Source: Magnetococcales bacterium DCbin4 (GTDB lineage: Bacteria > Pseudomonadota > Magnetococcia > Magnetococcales > UBA8363). From it: a DNA stretch of 45,192 nt. Position 1 is the first letter of the stretch. Every line of letters begins with the position of its first letter. The notes beneath the pieces were generated by a model, which had not been told where the DNA came from, searched no databases, and saw only the letters and a program-made list of their open reading frames with translations. Shown here piece by piece: positions 1-10,349 of the stretch. The stretch spans positions 1 to 45,192 of the forward strand of contig PEAN01000031.1 of assembly GCA_002753735.1 (NCBI GenBank), given 5' to 3'. Both the position numbers and the translations under genes were made by a program.

Positions 1-2229
1 AGGACACGGTGACGGTGACCACCACCAGCACCTCCATCCGCCAGGTGATCGGCGACAATGGTCAGATCGACTACAACAGCGTTGGTGGCATGCAGGTGAT
101 GACCTCGCTCGATACCGTGACCACCACCGGCGACAACGATGTCATTGTGATTGCTCCAACTGCGACGACACAAGATCTGGGAATCAATTTCGTCATCGCC
201 GGGATGGGGGCGGACAAGGTGATCGTTGCCGCAGCGCTTGATCCGGTGACCGGAGCCCTGACGCCCAATGCCGCAACGGCAGTCGATGTTCTCCTTGGAG
301 ACAATGGCACCATTACCAACTGGGTCGCCACCCCTGAAGTTCTTCTGCATTATCGCCAACAGGTAATCAGCACTCAGTTGGACAAGGGGGGCAACGATCT
401 CATCCACGCCGCCAATGGCGACAAGACCATCATCGGTGGGTTTGGTCAGGACACCGTGACGGTCACGACCACCAGCGCTTCCATCCGCCAGGTCGTCGGT
501 GACAATGGTCAGATCGATTACAACAGCGTTGGCGGCATGTTGATCATGACCTCGCTCGATACCGTGACCACCACCGGCGACAACGATGTCATCGTCATCG
601 CTCCGACCACGACCACTCAGAACCTGGGGCATAATGATATCATCGCCGGGATGGGCGCCGACAAGGTATTGGTCGCTGCTTCTTTGGATCCCGTTACGGG
701 AGCCATTACTCCCAATGCCGCCACTTCCGTCGATGTCATCCTCGGGGATAACGGCACGATCACCAACTGGCCTTCTTCGCCTGCCGTGGGGCTGAACCAT
801 TTGCAACAGGTGATCAGCACTCAATTGGACAAGGGTGGCAACGATCTGATTCAAACTTCCAACGGTGACAAGACGATTGTGGGCGGTTTTGCCCAGGACG
901 CCATCACCGTCACGACGACCAGCACCTCGATTCGCCATATTGCGGGTGACAATGCCCGGATCGAGTTCAACACGGTCGGCGGCATGATGTTCATGACTTC
1001 GCTGGATACCGTCGTGACCACGGGTGACTCCGATGTCATCATCGTTGCACCGACCGCATCGGCGCAGAATCTGGGCACCAACTACATCATCGGCGGCATG
1101 GGGGCTGACAAGGTATTGGTTGCCGCCTCCCTGAATCCGGTAACGGGTGCCATTACCCCCAATGCGGCGACTTCCGTTGATGTCATCCTGGGTGATAACG
1201 GCTCCATTGAAAACCATCCATCCTCGCCGGTTGCCCCACTCAACGTTCTGAAACAGGTGTTGAGTCTTGAACTCGACAAAGGGGGGGTGGACCTGATTCA
1301 GACCTCCAATGGCGACAAAACCCTGGTTGGCGGTTATGGACAGGATACCATCACCGTGACCACGACCAGCAATTCCAAACGTCAGGTTGCCGGGGATAAC
1401 GCCCGGATCGACTTCAATACGGCGGGGGGGCTGCTCTACATGACCTCGCTGGATATCGTCACGACGACCGGGGACAATGATGTGATCGTCATTGCTCCCG
1501 CGACCACAACACAAAATCTGGGCTACAACTTCATCATCGCCGGCATGGGGGCTGATAAAGTGTTGGTTGCCGCCTCCCTGGATCCGGTGACGGGGACGGT
1601 TACCCCCAACGCCGCCACCTCGGTGGATGTCATCCTCGGTGACAACGGTTCCATCACCAATTGGCCTTCATCGCCAGCGGTTGCGATCAATCTGCGCAAG
1701 CAGGTCGTCAGCGCCGAACTGGACAAGGGGGGCAACGATCTGATCCAGACCGCCAATGGCGATAAGACCATCATCGGGGGATTTGGTCTCGATAAGATTA
1801 CGGTGACCACTACCAGCAACTCCATGCGTCTGATCACCGGCGACAATGCTCAGATCGATTTTGATACCGCCGGCGGGATGATCGACATGGTGACACTCGA
1901 TACCGTGGTGGAAACGGGTGGCGACGATGTCATCAACGTGGGTCCAACGGCGACCTCTGCGCATGTCCTGGGGACCAACTTCATCTTTGGCGGCATGGGC
2001 AATGACGAAATCTACATTGCGGGTGCCTACAAAAATCCAGTCACCGGCAAACTGGTTGCCGGGGCGGCATCGAGCGAGGATGTGGTGATCGGTGACAACG
2101 GTGAGGCCCATCGCGAACCGTTGAGCAATATCATGTTGAAGGTGTTCACCAAGGTCAACGACAAGGGGGGCAACGACATCATCGCTGCGAGCAATGGTGG
2201 CAAGGTGATTCTTGGCGGCTTGGCCAACG
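1..2229 (+). repeat. Five tandem ~444-bp coding repeats
   Basis: Successive units begin near 6, 450, 897, 1341 and 1788 with codons for (D)xVTVTTTS and continue through GDNGQ/GDNAR, SLDTVTTTGD, GGMGADKV and DKGGNDLI blocks. The copies are similar at the DNA level, so unit number could change by recombination, and short-read assemblies may collapse them. Beyond 2230 the units become shorter and divergent. Confidence 0.85.
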
Positions 2230-5200
2230 ATCAGATTCTGGCGCTGGATGGGACGCACCTGGTCATCGGCGACAACGGTGAACTTGATTACGATCTGGTG
2301 GCCAAGAATGGCCTTCTGCGCGACATGTATGCCACCGACATCACCCTGGGTGGGGCCGATACCATTACCCTGGGTGAAGGGTTCACGGTGGTCATGGGTG
2401 GGATCGGTGCCGATGTCGTGGAGATCCTTGCCCAGGGAATCGCGGCGGCCACGGGTCTGCACAACGTCACGGGCATCCCGACGACCATCGGTGCCCCCAC
2501 CAGCGAAAAACCGGGACGGACGGGACGGTTCATCGCAGGCGACAATGCCCGTGCCCGTTTTGACGTCAAGGCGGGTCTGACCGACTTTGAAACCATTGAT
2601 GCCATCTCGGCAACGGGTGGTGACGACACCATCACCCTGGGCAAACCCGATATCGCTGCCGGAACCGACCTGGGTTATCAGGTGGTCATGGGAGGGATGG
2701 GGGCCGATACCATTCTGGTGCGCCAGGATTATCGCAGTCAGGACGTTTTGCTGGGAGACAATGGCGAATTGCATCGCAAACCACTGGGATATGCCCATGT
2801 CTCCATCGGCAGCCTTGTGACCAATCTGGGGGGATCGGATCAGATCCGGACCGGTCGCGGTGACAAGATCATCCTGGGTGGTTTTTCCAGCGATGTCGTC
2901 AACGCACTGACCATCCGGGAAAGTGGCAGGGATGAACGGGTCATCGCCCTGGGCGACTCCGGATTGCTTTCCTACGACCTGGGTGGCGGTGGAACCCTGC
3001 AAAAGGTTGAAAGCCTATCGAACCAGTTTGGCGGTAACGATACGGTCACCGTCGGCGATGGTGATATCACGTTCATCGGAGGATATGGTAATGATTCCCT
3101 GGCGGTCGATTCATCCGAAACCGCCTTTCGCAGTGCTGCAGGTGACAATGCCCAGTTGACCTTTGCTGCAACGGCGGTCGTTGCCGATCAGGGGGCGAGT
3201 CTCCTGAGCCTGTTGACCCTCGACCTCACGGGTGTGACGGGGGGGGTGGACAATTTGCGCATCGGTCCGGTGGGCGGAATCATCGGTAACCTGGGCGAAG
3301 TGGTCCTGGCAGCGGGAATGGGTTCCGATACGGTCCGGGTTTCGGGAGATACCGTCAAAACGACGCTCCTGGGGGATAACGGTCAGATTTTGCGCTCCAC
3401 CGGGGTTGCGGGTGAACGGCTTTCGGTGATCAGTCTGCTGCCTGAACAGGGGGCGGGCGATATCATTGAAACGGTGGGCGGTGATCATGTCGTGGTGGGG
3501 GGCGCGGGTGGCGACACCCTGAGGGCTGGCAAGGGTGAAGGGGTGGTCTTTGGTGATTCCGCCCGCATCACCTATGACGCCGGAGTGATCCGTTCCGCCA
3601 CAAGTGCCGGTATTGCCCAGGGGGGGAACGACATCATCGAGTTGGGGGCGGTCGGCAGCATCGACGGTTTCCAGATTGTCGTCGGTGGTTTCGGTGCCGA
3701 CAGCATCAGTATGCAATCGGATACGGGGAACGGCATTTCGGCGATGGAACGGGCGGTCGCGGGTGACAACGCCAGTATCAATTTTGATGCTTCGGGCCGG
3801 TTGACCGCGTTTGCCACTTCCGATTCCGACGCTTCCACGGGGGGAGCCGATATCCTGACCGTGATCATGGCGGGAACCGCCCCGGTGAATACTCCGCTGA
3901 CCGATCTCAACATCGTCGCGGGGGGGATGGGTGGCGATACCATCAATATTTTCGGCGTGACGCGCAGCATTGATGTCGTGGGTGGTGACAATCTGGACTA
4001 CCGCCGCACCAGCCCGGATGCCTCCAACCTGTTTGGTCAATCCATTTTCTTCGATGTGCTGCAACCGACGACCGGTGGCAACGATTCCATCCGCATCGGC
4101 TCCGGGGTCAAACTGGTCGCGGGTGGTGCAGGTGATGACCGCATCGATACCAGTACCCAGGAAGGTGATTTCAATATTGTCTTCGGTGATGCCGGATCGA
4201 TCTCCTTCGATCCGAGCGGCAGTGGGCGTCTGCAACAGATCGGGACCACTTCGGTCAGCACGGGTGGCCGGGATACGGTGGGCATCGGTGCCGGGGAAAC
4301 CTATCTGATGGGTGGCATGGGCAGTGATACCCTGACGGTGAGTGGTGCCGACAATGTGGTTCGGGTGGTGGCGGGCGACAACGCGCAGATCAATTTTGAA
4401 ACCGCCACCAGCAGTTCGAACCTGGGTCAGCCCATCCTGGTGCAAAGCACGGGCAGCGATACGGTCGATGCCTCATTGGTCATCGATTCCCTGACCCTTG
4501 GCAGTACCGGGACCAACATGGTCCTCGGTGGCCCGGGGGTCGATACCCTTTCCGGCAGCCGGGGAACCAATCATTTCGTGGTCCCGGGCAGTGGTACCAT
4601 CGATCCGATCAACCGGATCATCAGTGTCGTGCTCCTTGGGCAATACAATGAAATGGGGATCACCGATACGACCCTGGTCTATCCGCTGGCCTCCTCGGGT
4701 GGTTCGAGTGGCTCAGGTGGGTCGAGTGGTGGGTCGAGTGGTTCGGGAGGATCAAGTGGTTCAAGTGGATCTGGCAGCTCAGGGGGTTCGAGTGGTGGGG
4801 ATTCGACGACCACGGGAACCATCACCGGCGAAGGGAGTGTCGCCGAAGATGGTACGTTGACGGCTACGGGAAATATTTCCTATCCCGCACTGGATGGCGG
4901 ACAGGCAACCTTCGTCGCTTCGGAGACGGCTGGATCCTTCGGTAGCCTGAGGATGCAAACCAACGGAAGCTGGACCTATACCCTTGATAACGCATCGACG
5001 GGGGTTCAGTCTTTGGGGGCCGGAGAAAGTTCCAGTGAGATGTTCATGGTTCAGACTGCCGACGGCAGCCAGACCACGGTATCGATCACCGTGACCGGGG
5101 CCAACGACACACCGCAGTTTGCTGCGGTGGCCAATGGCATGCTGACGGACAGCGATCAGGGAGACGGTTTCGCGACCATTACGCGTACGTTGAGTACCAC

Positions 5201-8200
5201 CGATGCCGATGCCGAAGCGGAATTGACCTATGGGATCAGTGGTGGAACCATCTCTGATGGTGTTGCGGTCCGTGTGGGCAATTATGGCATTTTGAATGTC
5301 GATACGCTGACCGGTGCACTCACCTATACCCCCGACGCAAACGCAATCAACGCCCTGACCGGTCTGGCCAGTGATACGTTCACCTTGAATGTCAGCGATG
5401 GCGTGGCCTCGGGAACGACGGTGTTCACGGTCGATCTGGTGGGGACCGATGATGCACCGACCCTGGGTGGGGTGTTTTCCGGAAGTGTTGTCGAAGATGG
5501 TGCCGTAACGGCACAGGGGAGTTTGTCGATTACTGATGCCGATTCAGGGCAAGGAGCCTTTGTTGCCCAGACTGGAACTGCCGGGACCTACGGAACCTTC
5601 AATTTAACGTCCGAGGGATCGTGGACCTACCGTCTGGCCAATGATGTCGCCAATGTGCAGGCTCTGGTCTCAGGTCAACAGGTCAACGACAGTTTTGCCG
5701 TTGTCAGCGCCGATGGGACGACCCGTTCGGTCACGGTGGCCATTACGGGGGCGGCGGATGGTGCCATCATCGGGGGAACCTCTGCGGCAACCGTGACTGA
5801 AAATGGAACGACCACAGCCGCGGGAACGTTGACCGTCGCCGATGCCGATACGGGGGATGGATCCTTCATCGCCCAGACGGATCAGGCGGGGACGTACGGA
5901 ACCTTCAGCATCGATGCGACGGGATCCTGGCGTTATCTCCTTGCCGATGAAGGTGCTGCGGTTCAGGGATTGCGCGGAGGTCAGGCGGTCAATGATGTGT
6001 TTACGGTTTCGAGTACCGATGGCACGACAAAAACGGTGACGATTGACCTCATCGGAACCAATGATGGCGCGATCCTGGGTGGTGATGCTGCTGGAACGGT
6101 CATGGAGGATGGCGTAACCACGACGGGTGGACGTTTGACCATCGCCGATACCGATGCGGGCGAAGCGGCATTTGCCGCCCAGACCGACGTGGCGGGTACC
6201 TTTGGCCGGTTCAGTATCGATACGGAAGGGGCATGGCGTTACCTGCTGGATGATGGTGCAGCACAGGGTTTGATGACTGGGGAAACCAGGGCCGAAGAGT
6301 TTACGGTCTCCGGGATCGACGGGACTGCCACGAAGGTGACTGTGACGATTCAGGGGGCGGATGATGTTGCTGTGATCGGGGGAAATGCGGTGGGCGCCGT
6401 CATGGAAGATGGGGCGCTGATGACGGAGGGACGGTTGACGATTGCCGATCCTGATGCGGGACAGAATCAATTCGTCGCCCAGACTGCAACGGAAGGTCTT
6501 TTTGGGGTCTTTCACCTGAACGCCGATGGTTCATGGAATTATCATCTCGCCAATGACCTCCCCCAGGTCCAACAATTGACGGCAGGCACCCTGGTGGCCG
6601 ACATGTTTACGGTGACCAGTATTGATGGAACTTCCCAAACGGTCGCGATTGCAGCTACCGGAGCGGAAGATGGCGCGATCATCGAGGGAACGGATGTTGG
6701 TGCGGTTGGCGAGGATGGCGTGACGATGGCCGAAGGGGTCTTGACCCTCGCGGATCGGGATGGAGGACAAGCCCGGTTTATCACGCAATCGGAGATTGCT
6801 GGATCGTATGGTATCTTCAACATGGATGCCGAAGGGGTATGGAGCTATCTCCTGGCCAACGATTCCTCCGTGGTCCAGGGATTGGCGGAGCACCAGGTCG
6901 TTCAAGAAACATTTACGGTGGAAAGTATCGATGGGACGGCCCATGACGTTGTCGTGACCATCCAAGGATCGAATGATCCCACCGTATTGGGCGGAACGGT
7001 TGTGGGCGTGGTGACCGAAGATCGGGGATTGACGACGGGTGGCGTTCTGACCATCTCCGACCATGATGCAGGTGAAGCGATGTTCACTGCCCGGACCGGT
7101 GTGGCGGGAACCTATGGATTGTTTTCAGTGGATGCGACCGGCAATTGGGCCTATGCCCTGGATCACACGGCGACAGCGGTCAATGCACTTGCGGCGGGCG
7201 CTACGGCAACGGATACGTTTACGGTCGCCAGTATCCGTGGTGATCTCCTTGCGGTATCGGTCACGATCAACGGCAGCAACGACGTTGCAACCCTGGGTGG
7301 TGCGACAACCGGAACGCTGATCGAGGATGGGGCCACGACGACGGCAACCGGTACGTTGAGCATTTCCGATGTGGATCGTGGCGAATCGCGGTTCATCGCC
7401 CAAAGCAATACCGCTGGGGTTTATGGCAGCTTTGTTTTGGAAGCATCCGGGGCCTGGAGCTATCTCTTGTCCAATGCCGCGACGGTGGTGCAATCATTGG
7501 CAACGGGGCAGCAGGGGATTGATCAATTCGTGGTCACCAGTGCCGATGGCGCTACGACATTGAACGTGACCATCACGGTCAATGGTGTGGATGAACCGGT
7601 GGTCGTCCAGGAAGTGTCGACTCCAAGTGCACAAGCCGCAGCCGCGGTTGAAGCAGCACGCAACGCAACCACGCAGGCGGTTTTGGCGGCGGTTTCGTCG
7701 GCTCAGGCAACCGCCGCCGCTACGGGAACGACTGCTGCCACGACCGGTGGCAATCTCGGGGCGACGGGGCCACAGTCGGCGGGCAACAATGGTTCGTTGA
7801 TCGGTGCGCCGTTGGGTCAGGTGATTTCCACCTCGGGACCCCAAACCGGGGCGACGACATCTTCACCGCAGGCGGGCGGTCCCAATGGGGGTGGAAATGC
7901 CAATAATCCAGGGGCAACCAACAGTTTTGCGACGCGGTCCGATACGGGTCCCACCGGCGGCGGAATCGGTGTGGGCGGATCATCGGCACCCACTTCGGTT
8001 GAGCCACCGGTTCCCGTCACTTTGACGACTGGCAATCAGATTTTCTTCAGGTCTCCGACCGTTCAATTTTCCAATTCGACCCCGCCCCCGAGTCCCACGG
8101 TGACGCTGATCGAAGGGCTGGGGACGACAGTCGGGGCTGGGCAGCAGATGCAAACGGGGCAACAGACGAATATTTCGCTTCCGGGTGTTGGCGTGAATGC

Positions 8201-8684
8201 GTTCCAACCGACCACGGCGGAAGCTCCCACGTTGGGCAACACGGCACCTGGCCCGGGAACCGGGACCACCACTGAAAGCCCATTGGGGACCACCAATACC
8301 GCCCCGACGGGCGAGGCAACCCCTGACCAGCTCACTCCGACCGAGGGACAACCCCCAGCGGAAGGGCAACCCCCTGCCGAAGGGCAACCCCCTGCCGAAG
8401 GGCAACCCCCTGCCGAAGGGCAACCGCAGGCAGAGGGGGCACCGGCAGCCCCTTCGGGAACTCCAACGGCGGACAATGGTACCACCCCTGACGCCACTAC
8501 GACCCCCGATACCGCAGCAGGTGGTGAACCTCTTGCGTTCAATGCGGCAACAGGGGCGGTTGTCGGTGCCGTCATGGCTTCAGGTGGGGGCCAACGGATT
8601 TCCTGGGATAAACCGGTCAATCCCGCTTCATCCAACGCCCGGCGCATCGTTTCGCTCGGTGTACGTTCGATGCGCGTGAGGTGA
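1..8684 (+). CDS. Giant RTX-like/VCBS repeat surface or secreted protein (5' end outside window)
   Basis: The frame is open from the first base. The codons before the GTG at 9 continue a repeat unit (Q-D-T), so the start lies upstream. From residue 1 there are about five 148-residue repeats (period about 444 nt), followed by diverged copies to about residue 1550. Each carries GDNG/GDNA motifs and single RTX-like nonapeptides of the GGxGxDxUx type (GGMGADKVL, GGAGDDRID, GGYGNDSLA). A Ser/Gly linker (about 1560-1600) leads to one VCBS repeat, a cadherin-like segment and seven more VCBS repeats (about 1812-2535), each with an ..EDG..T..G.L.I.D.D.G signature. The last 350 residues are Ala/Thr/Pro-rich, include five EGQPPA-type hexapeptides, and end in a basic tail. 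Proteins of this type are normally calcium-binding adhesins exported by type I secretion. The ligand is unknown. No canonical type I secretion signal was recognised at the C-terminus. Confidence 0.9.
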   Translation, partial: DTVTVTTTSTSIRQVIGDNGQIDYNSVGGMQVMTSLDTVTTTGDNDVIVIAPTATTQDLGINFVIAGMGADKVIVAAALDPVTGALTPNAATAVDVLLGDNGTITNWVATPEVLLHYRQQVISTQLDKGGNDLIHAANGDKTIIGGFGQDTVTVTTTSASIRQVVGDNGQIDYNSVGGMLIMTSLDTVTTTGDNDVIVIAPTTTTQNLGHNDIIAGMGADKVLVAASLDPVTGAITPNAATSVDVILGDNGTITNWPSSPAVGLNHLQQVISTQLDKGGNDLIQTSNGDKTIVGGFAQDAITVTTTSTSIRHIAGDNARIEFNTVGGMMFMTSLDTVVTTGDSDVIIVAPTASAQNLGTNYIIGGMGADKVLVAASLNPVTGAITPNAATSVDVILGDNGSIENHPSSPVAPLNVLKQVLSLELDKGGVDLIQTSNGDKTLVGGYGQDTITVTTTSNSKRQVAGDNARIDFNTAGGLLYMTSLDIVTTTGDNDVIVIAPATTTQNLGYNFIIAGMGADKVLVAASLDPVTGTVTPNAATSVDVILGDNGSITNWPSSPAVAINLRKQVVSAELDKGGNDLIQTANGDKTIIGGFGLDKITVTTTSNSMRLITGDNAQIDFDTAGGMIDMVTLDTVVETGGDDVINVGPTATSAHVLGTNFIFGGMGNDEIYIAGAYKNPVTGKLVAGAASSEDVVIGDNGEAHREPLSNIMLKVFTKVNDKGGNDIIAASNGGKVILGGLANDQILALDGTHLVIGDNGELDYDLVAKNGLLRDMYATDITLGGADTITLGEGFTVVMGGIGADVVEILAQGIAAATGLHNVTGIPTTIGAPTSEKPGRTGRFIAGDNARARFDVKAGLTDFETIDAISATGGDDTITLGKPDIAAGTDLGYQVVMGGMGADTILVRQDYRSQDVLLGDNGELHRKPLGYAHVSIGSLVTNLGGSDQIRTGRGDKIILGGFSSDVVNALTIRESGRDERVIALGDSGLLSYDLGGGGTLQKVESLSNQFGGNDTVTVGDGDITFIGGYGNDSLAVDSSETAFRSAAGDNAQLTFAATAVVADQGASLLSLLTLDLTGVTGGVDNLRIGPVGGIIGNLGEVVLAAGMGSDTVRVSGDTVKTTLLGDNGQILRSTGVAGERLSVISLLPEQGAGDIIETVGGDHVVVGGAGGDTLRAGKGEGVVFGDSARITYDAGVIRSATSAGIAQGGNDIIELGAVGSIDGFQIVVGGFGADSISMQSDTGNGISAMERAVAGDNASINFDASGRLTAFATSDSDASTGGADILTVIMAGTAPVNTPLTDLNIVAGGMGGDTINIFGVTRSIDVVGGDNLDYRRTSPDASNLFGQSIFFDVLQPTTGGNDSIRIGSGVKLVAGGAGDDRIDTSTQEGDFNIVFGDAGSISFDPSGSGRLQQIGTTSVSTGGRDTVGIGAGETYLMGGMGSDTLTVSGADNVVRVVAGDNAQINFETATSSSNLGQPILVQSTGSDTVDASLVIDSLTLGSTGTNMVLGGPGVDTLSGSRGTNHFVVPGSGTIDPINRIISVVLLGQYNEMGITDTTLVYPLASSGGSSGSGGSSGGSSGSGGSSGSSGSGSSGGSSGGDSTTTGTITGEGSVAEDGTLTATGNISYPALDGGQATFVASETAGSFGSLRMQTNGSWTYTLDNASTGVQSLGAGESSSEMFMVQTADGSQTTVSITVTGANDTPQFAAVANGMLTDSDQGDGFATITRTLSTTDADAEAELTYGISGGTISDGVAVRVGNYGILNVDTLTGALTYTPDANAINALTGLASDTFTLNVSDGVASGTTVFTVDLVGTDDAPTLGGVFSGSVVEDGAVTAQGSLSITDADSGQGAFVAQTGTAGTYGTFNLTSEGSWTYRLANDVANVQALVSGQQVNDSFAVVSADGTTRSVTVAITGAADGAIIGGTSAATVTENGTTTAAGTLTVADADTGDGSFIAQTDQAGTYGTFSIDATGSWRYLLADEGAAVQGLRGGQAVNDVFTVSSTDGTTKTVTIDLIGTNDGAILGGDAAGTVMEDGVTTTGGRLTIADTDAGEAAFAAQTDVAGTFGRFSIDTEGAWRYLLDDGAAQGLMTGETRAEEFTVSGIDGTATKVTVTIQGADDVAVIGGNAVGAVMEDGALMTEGRLTIADPDAGQNQFVAQTATEGLFGVFHLNADGSWNYHLANDLPQVQQLTAGTLVADMFTVTSIDGTSQTVAIAATGAEDGAIIEGTDVGAVGEDGVTMAEGVLTLADRDGGQARFITQSEIAGSYGIFNMDAEGVWSYLLANDSSVVQGLAEHQVVQETFTVESIDGTAHDVVVTIQGSNDPTVLGGTVVGVVTEDRGLTTGGVLTISDHDAGEAMFTARTGVAGTYGLFSVDATGNWAYALDHTATAVNALAAGATATDTFTVASIRGDLLAVSVTINGSNDVATLGGATTGTLIEDGATTTATGTLSISDVDRGESRFIAQSNTAGVYGSFVLEASGAWSYLLSNAATVVQSLATGQQGIDQFVVTSADGATTLNVTITVNGVDEPVVVQEVSTPSAQAAAAVEAARNATTQAVLAAVSSAQATAAATGTTAATTGGNLGATGPQSAGNNGSLIGAPLGQVISTSGPQTGATTSSPQAGGPNGGGNANNPGATNSFATRSDTGPTGGGIGVGGSSAPTSVEPPVPVTLTTGNQIFFRSPTVQFSNSTPPPSPTVTLIEGLGTTVGAGQQMQTGQQTNISLPGVGVNAFQPTTAEAPTLGNTAPGPGTGTTTESPLGTTNTAPTGEATPDQLTPTEGQPPAEGQPPAEGQPPAEGQPPAEGQPQAEGAPAAPSGTPTADNGTTPDATTTPDTAAGGEPLAFNAATGAVVGAVMASGGGQRISWDKPVNPASSNARRIVSLGVRSMRVR
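8343..8432 (+). repeat. 18-bp coding tandem repeat, five units
   Basis: Five in-frame 18-bp units encode EGQPPA four times and then EGQPQA. The middle units are identical (GAAGGGCAACCCCCTGCC). It is a Pro-rich, probably extended spacer near the C-terminus of the giant repeat protein and a likely length-variable minisatellite. Confidence 0.9.
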
Positions 8685-9062
8685 AACGCGCCAAGGAATC
8701 TGGAGAAATAATAAGGCTCTTCTAGCGGTAGGTATAGAAGATCGGTATAATTCCTCCAAAGGTTGATTTACTGAAGGTTTGCCATGGGCATGATAGTATT
8801 TTAATATAGCTATGGTTATAGTATGCTGACAGTTCTACAAAATTCCAATATAAATATAAGGCTCTGTCATCAAAACGTGTTACCAACACGCTCTGGTTAC
8901 AGAGCCAAAGATAATTTTTTATATTTCCAGCAGTTGGGCAGAGGATGGAGTCCCCCAAGGTTTTGACTTTGGTGACTGGCAAAAGTCATCAAGAAGAATC
9001 CTGGGGCAATCCCCAATACCCCTTTTTGTTTTTTGATCGTTTCCAATAGCGAGGTAATCTGA
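8685..9062. other. Gene-free stretch: cassette left end, nested palindrome, decayed dispersed repeat
   Basis: No convincing gene. It holds the left terminal repeat of the cassette (8715-8727) and a nested palindrome at 8860-8906: GGCTCTGT and ACAGAGCC flank an inner CGTGTT/AACACG hairpin. A decayed copy of the dispersed palindromic repeat lies at 8951-9022 (CCTGGGGCAATCCCC followed by CCCCTTTTT). A GAGG ribosome-binding site at about 9051 serves the membrane-protein gene that follows. Confidence 0.7.
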
Positions 9063-10349
9063 ATGGGTACGACAGATTTATCGGAACCATCTACCATTAT
9101 AGAACGTTATGCGATTTTTCGCTTCATTTTCCGCGCAGGGGAATTTTCTCCTTTCAGGCAGATATACGCCTTAGCATGGCGTATATTGTCAATAATGGCG
9201 GCACAAATACCATTTAGATATTCCAATGAGATTACGAAAGATTTCATATGGGGCAATGTGAGATATGCATTCATTGCAACATTTATTATTTGTTTCGGCG
9301 GTTCAGAAATTATAGCCTTTTTAAACAGCTCGCTCCACTCATTCAATCGTGGGGAAATATCTTTCGCTTATGATACTGTGAATATTATAAACTATGCTAT
9401 TATTTGTCCGCTTTATGTTAGTTTTGGGTTGTCACTTTGGCTCTCAATATCTCATATTTACAATTCAAATGCGATTCAGAATATTGCTAACCACTTCGGT
9501 GTTGGTCTATTGAACCATGATACAGAATTTTCAGGCATGAGAAGTCGTGATTATTTTTATTATCTATTGTAATTTATGTATTAGGCACTATGAATTTTGT
9601 TGATACAATGCTTGATGCGCAAAGTACAGAATTTCTATTTTGGTCAGTTGATATTCGATGCGAAAAAGGATTGCGTGGTTATGGTGGCTTAGGAACCTTC
9701 TATATTATCATGAATTTCGTTCTTTTGTTATTTACGATATTTTCAGTTGCAGCTTATTTAGAGCTATTTTCTTTATCTGTGAGGATAGGACGATTGATTG
9801 ATCGGGCCAGTATGTCAGCTCCTTTAGATAGTGATAAAGTTAGAGAAATCTTGTGGGGTTTTTCTCACGCCTATCTTTCTGCAAAAATTTGCGTATTGGC
9901 CTATTTTGGAAACATTATTACTTGGCATCTATCAAGCCCGTCTGGCCTTGCCCTATCAACAATGGCTGTGTCAATCATAGTGTTATCAGTGTTTTTTTTC
10001 TTTATCCTTCCGTTGCCTTGTTACCTGATAAACCATAAATTACTTAAATTTCACCAAGTTAAATATCAATACAGCAGTGAGCATTACATAGAATGCGATA
10101 GAGTAGCCTATTTTGACTTCCGCAGTATGGATACACAAGTTATTTCAAAATACGTTAATTACTTTGTGATGTTTGGTATGGCCTATTTGCCATTTTCAAA
10201 GGCTCTTCAAGCGTTATATGTGGGGTAAACACATTGTTTTACTGCGATATTCTAGTTTAGATAAGGAAATCCGCGATGATGCCCACAATATGTGTCCATT
10301 TATTTTGCTATGGTTTTTCAATCCAACCACATTAGACGCTAGAAGAGCC
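8715..10349. mobile_element. Transposase-less mobile cassette with 13-bp terminal inverted repeats
   Basis: The left end GGCTCTTCTAGCG (8715-8727) has its exact reverse complement at 10337-10349. The bases just outside are AATAA on both sides (8710-8714 and 10350-10354). Extended to 8 bp they read AATAATAA and AATAAGAA, one mismatch. The GGCTCTT end and an 8-bp duplication would fit ISL3-family transposition, from memory of that family. The interior is AT-rich and carries one frameshifted membrane-protein gene and no transposase, so it resembles a mobile insertion cassette moved in trans. A near copy of the end (GGCTCTTCAAGCG, one mismatch) occurs at 10201-10213. Confidence 0.7.
9063..10228 (+). 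pseudogene. Six-TM membrane protein, split by a frameshift
   Basis: Two adjacent reading frames (9063-9572 and 9590-10228) join into one protein if the frame shifts by -1 in the T/A-rich run at 9551-9565. The downstream frame then reads LFLLSIVIYVLGTMNFVD, completing a membrane helix that the upstream frame cuts short. The joined product would be about 385 residues with helices around YAFIATFIICF, INYAIICPLYVSFGLSLW, LFLLSIVIYVL, FYIIMNFVLLLFTIF, and two near ICVLAYFGNIITW and VSIIVLSVFFFFILPL. The start has a GAGG about 8 nt upstream. The motif T TTT TAT is not a good canonical -1 slippery site, so an indel (real or from sequencing) is likelier. It is the only gene in the cassette and is much more AT-rich than the flanks. 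The family was not recognised. Confidence 0.55.

Noticed and set aside
1668-4445. Two 444-codon frames antisense to the giant repeat protein
   Set aside because: They mirror the repeat-driven composition of the plus-strand gene, have no family features, and the sense strand carries clear domain repeats.
8343-8432. Possible CRISPR-like array
   Set aside because: The 18-bp units are tandem without spacers, stay in frame and encode a Pro-rich repeat.
9554-9560. Programmed -1 frameshift site (T TTT TAT)
   Set aside because: It does not fit a canonical X XXY YYZ heptamer, and no strong stem or pseudoknot follows at the right distance; an indel is simpler.
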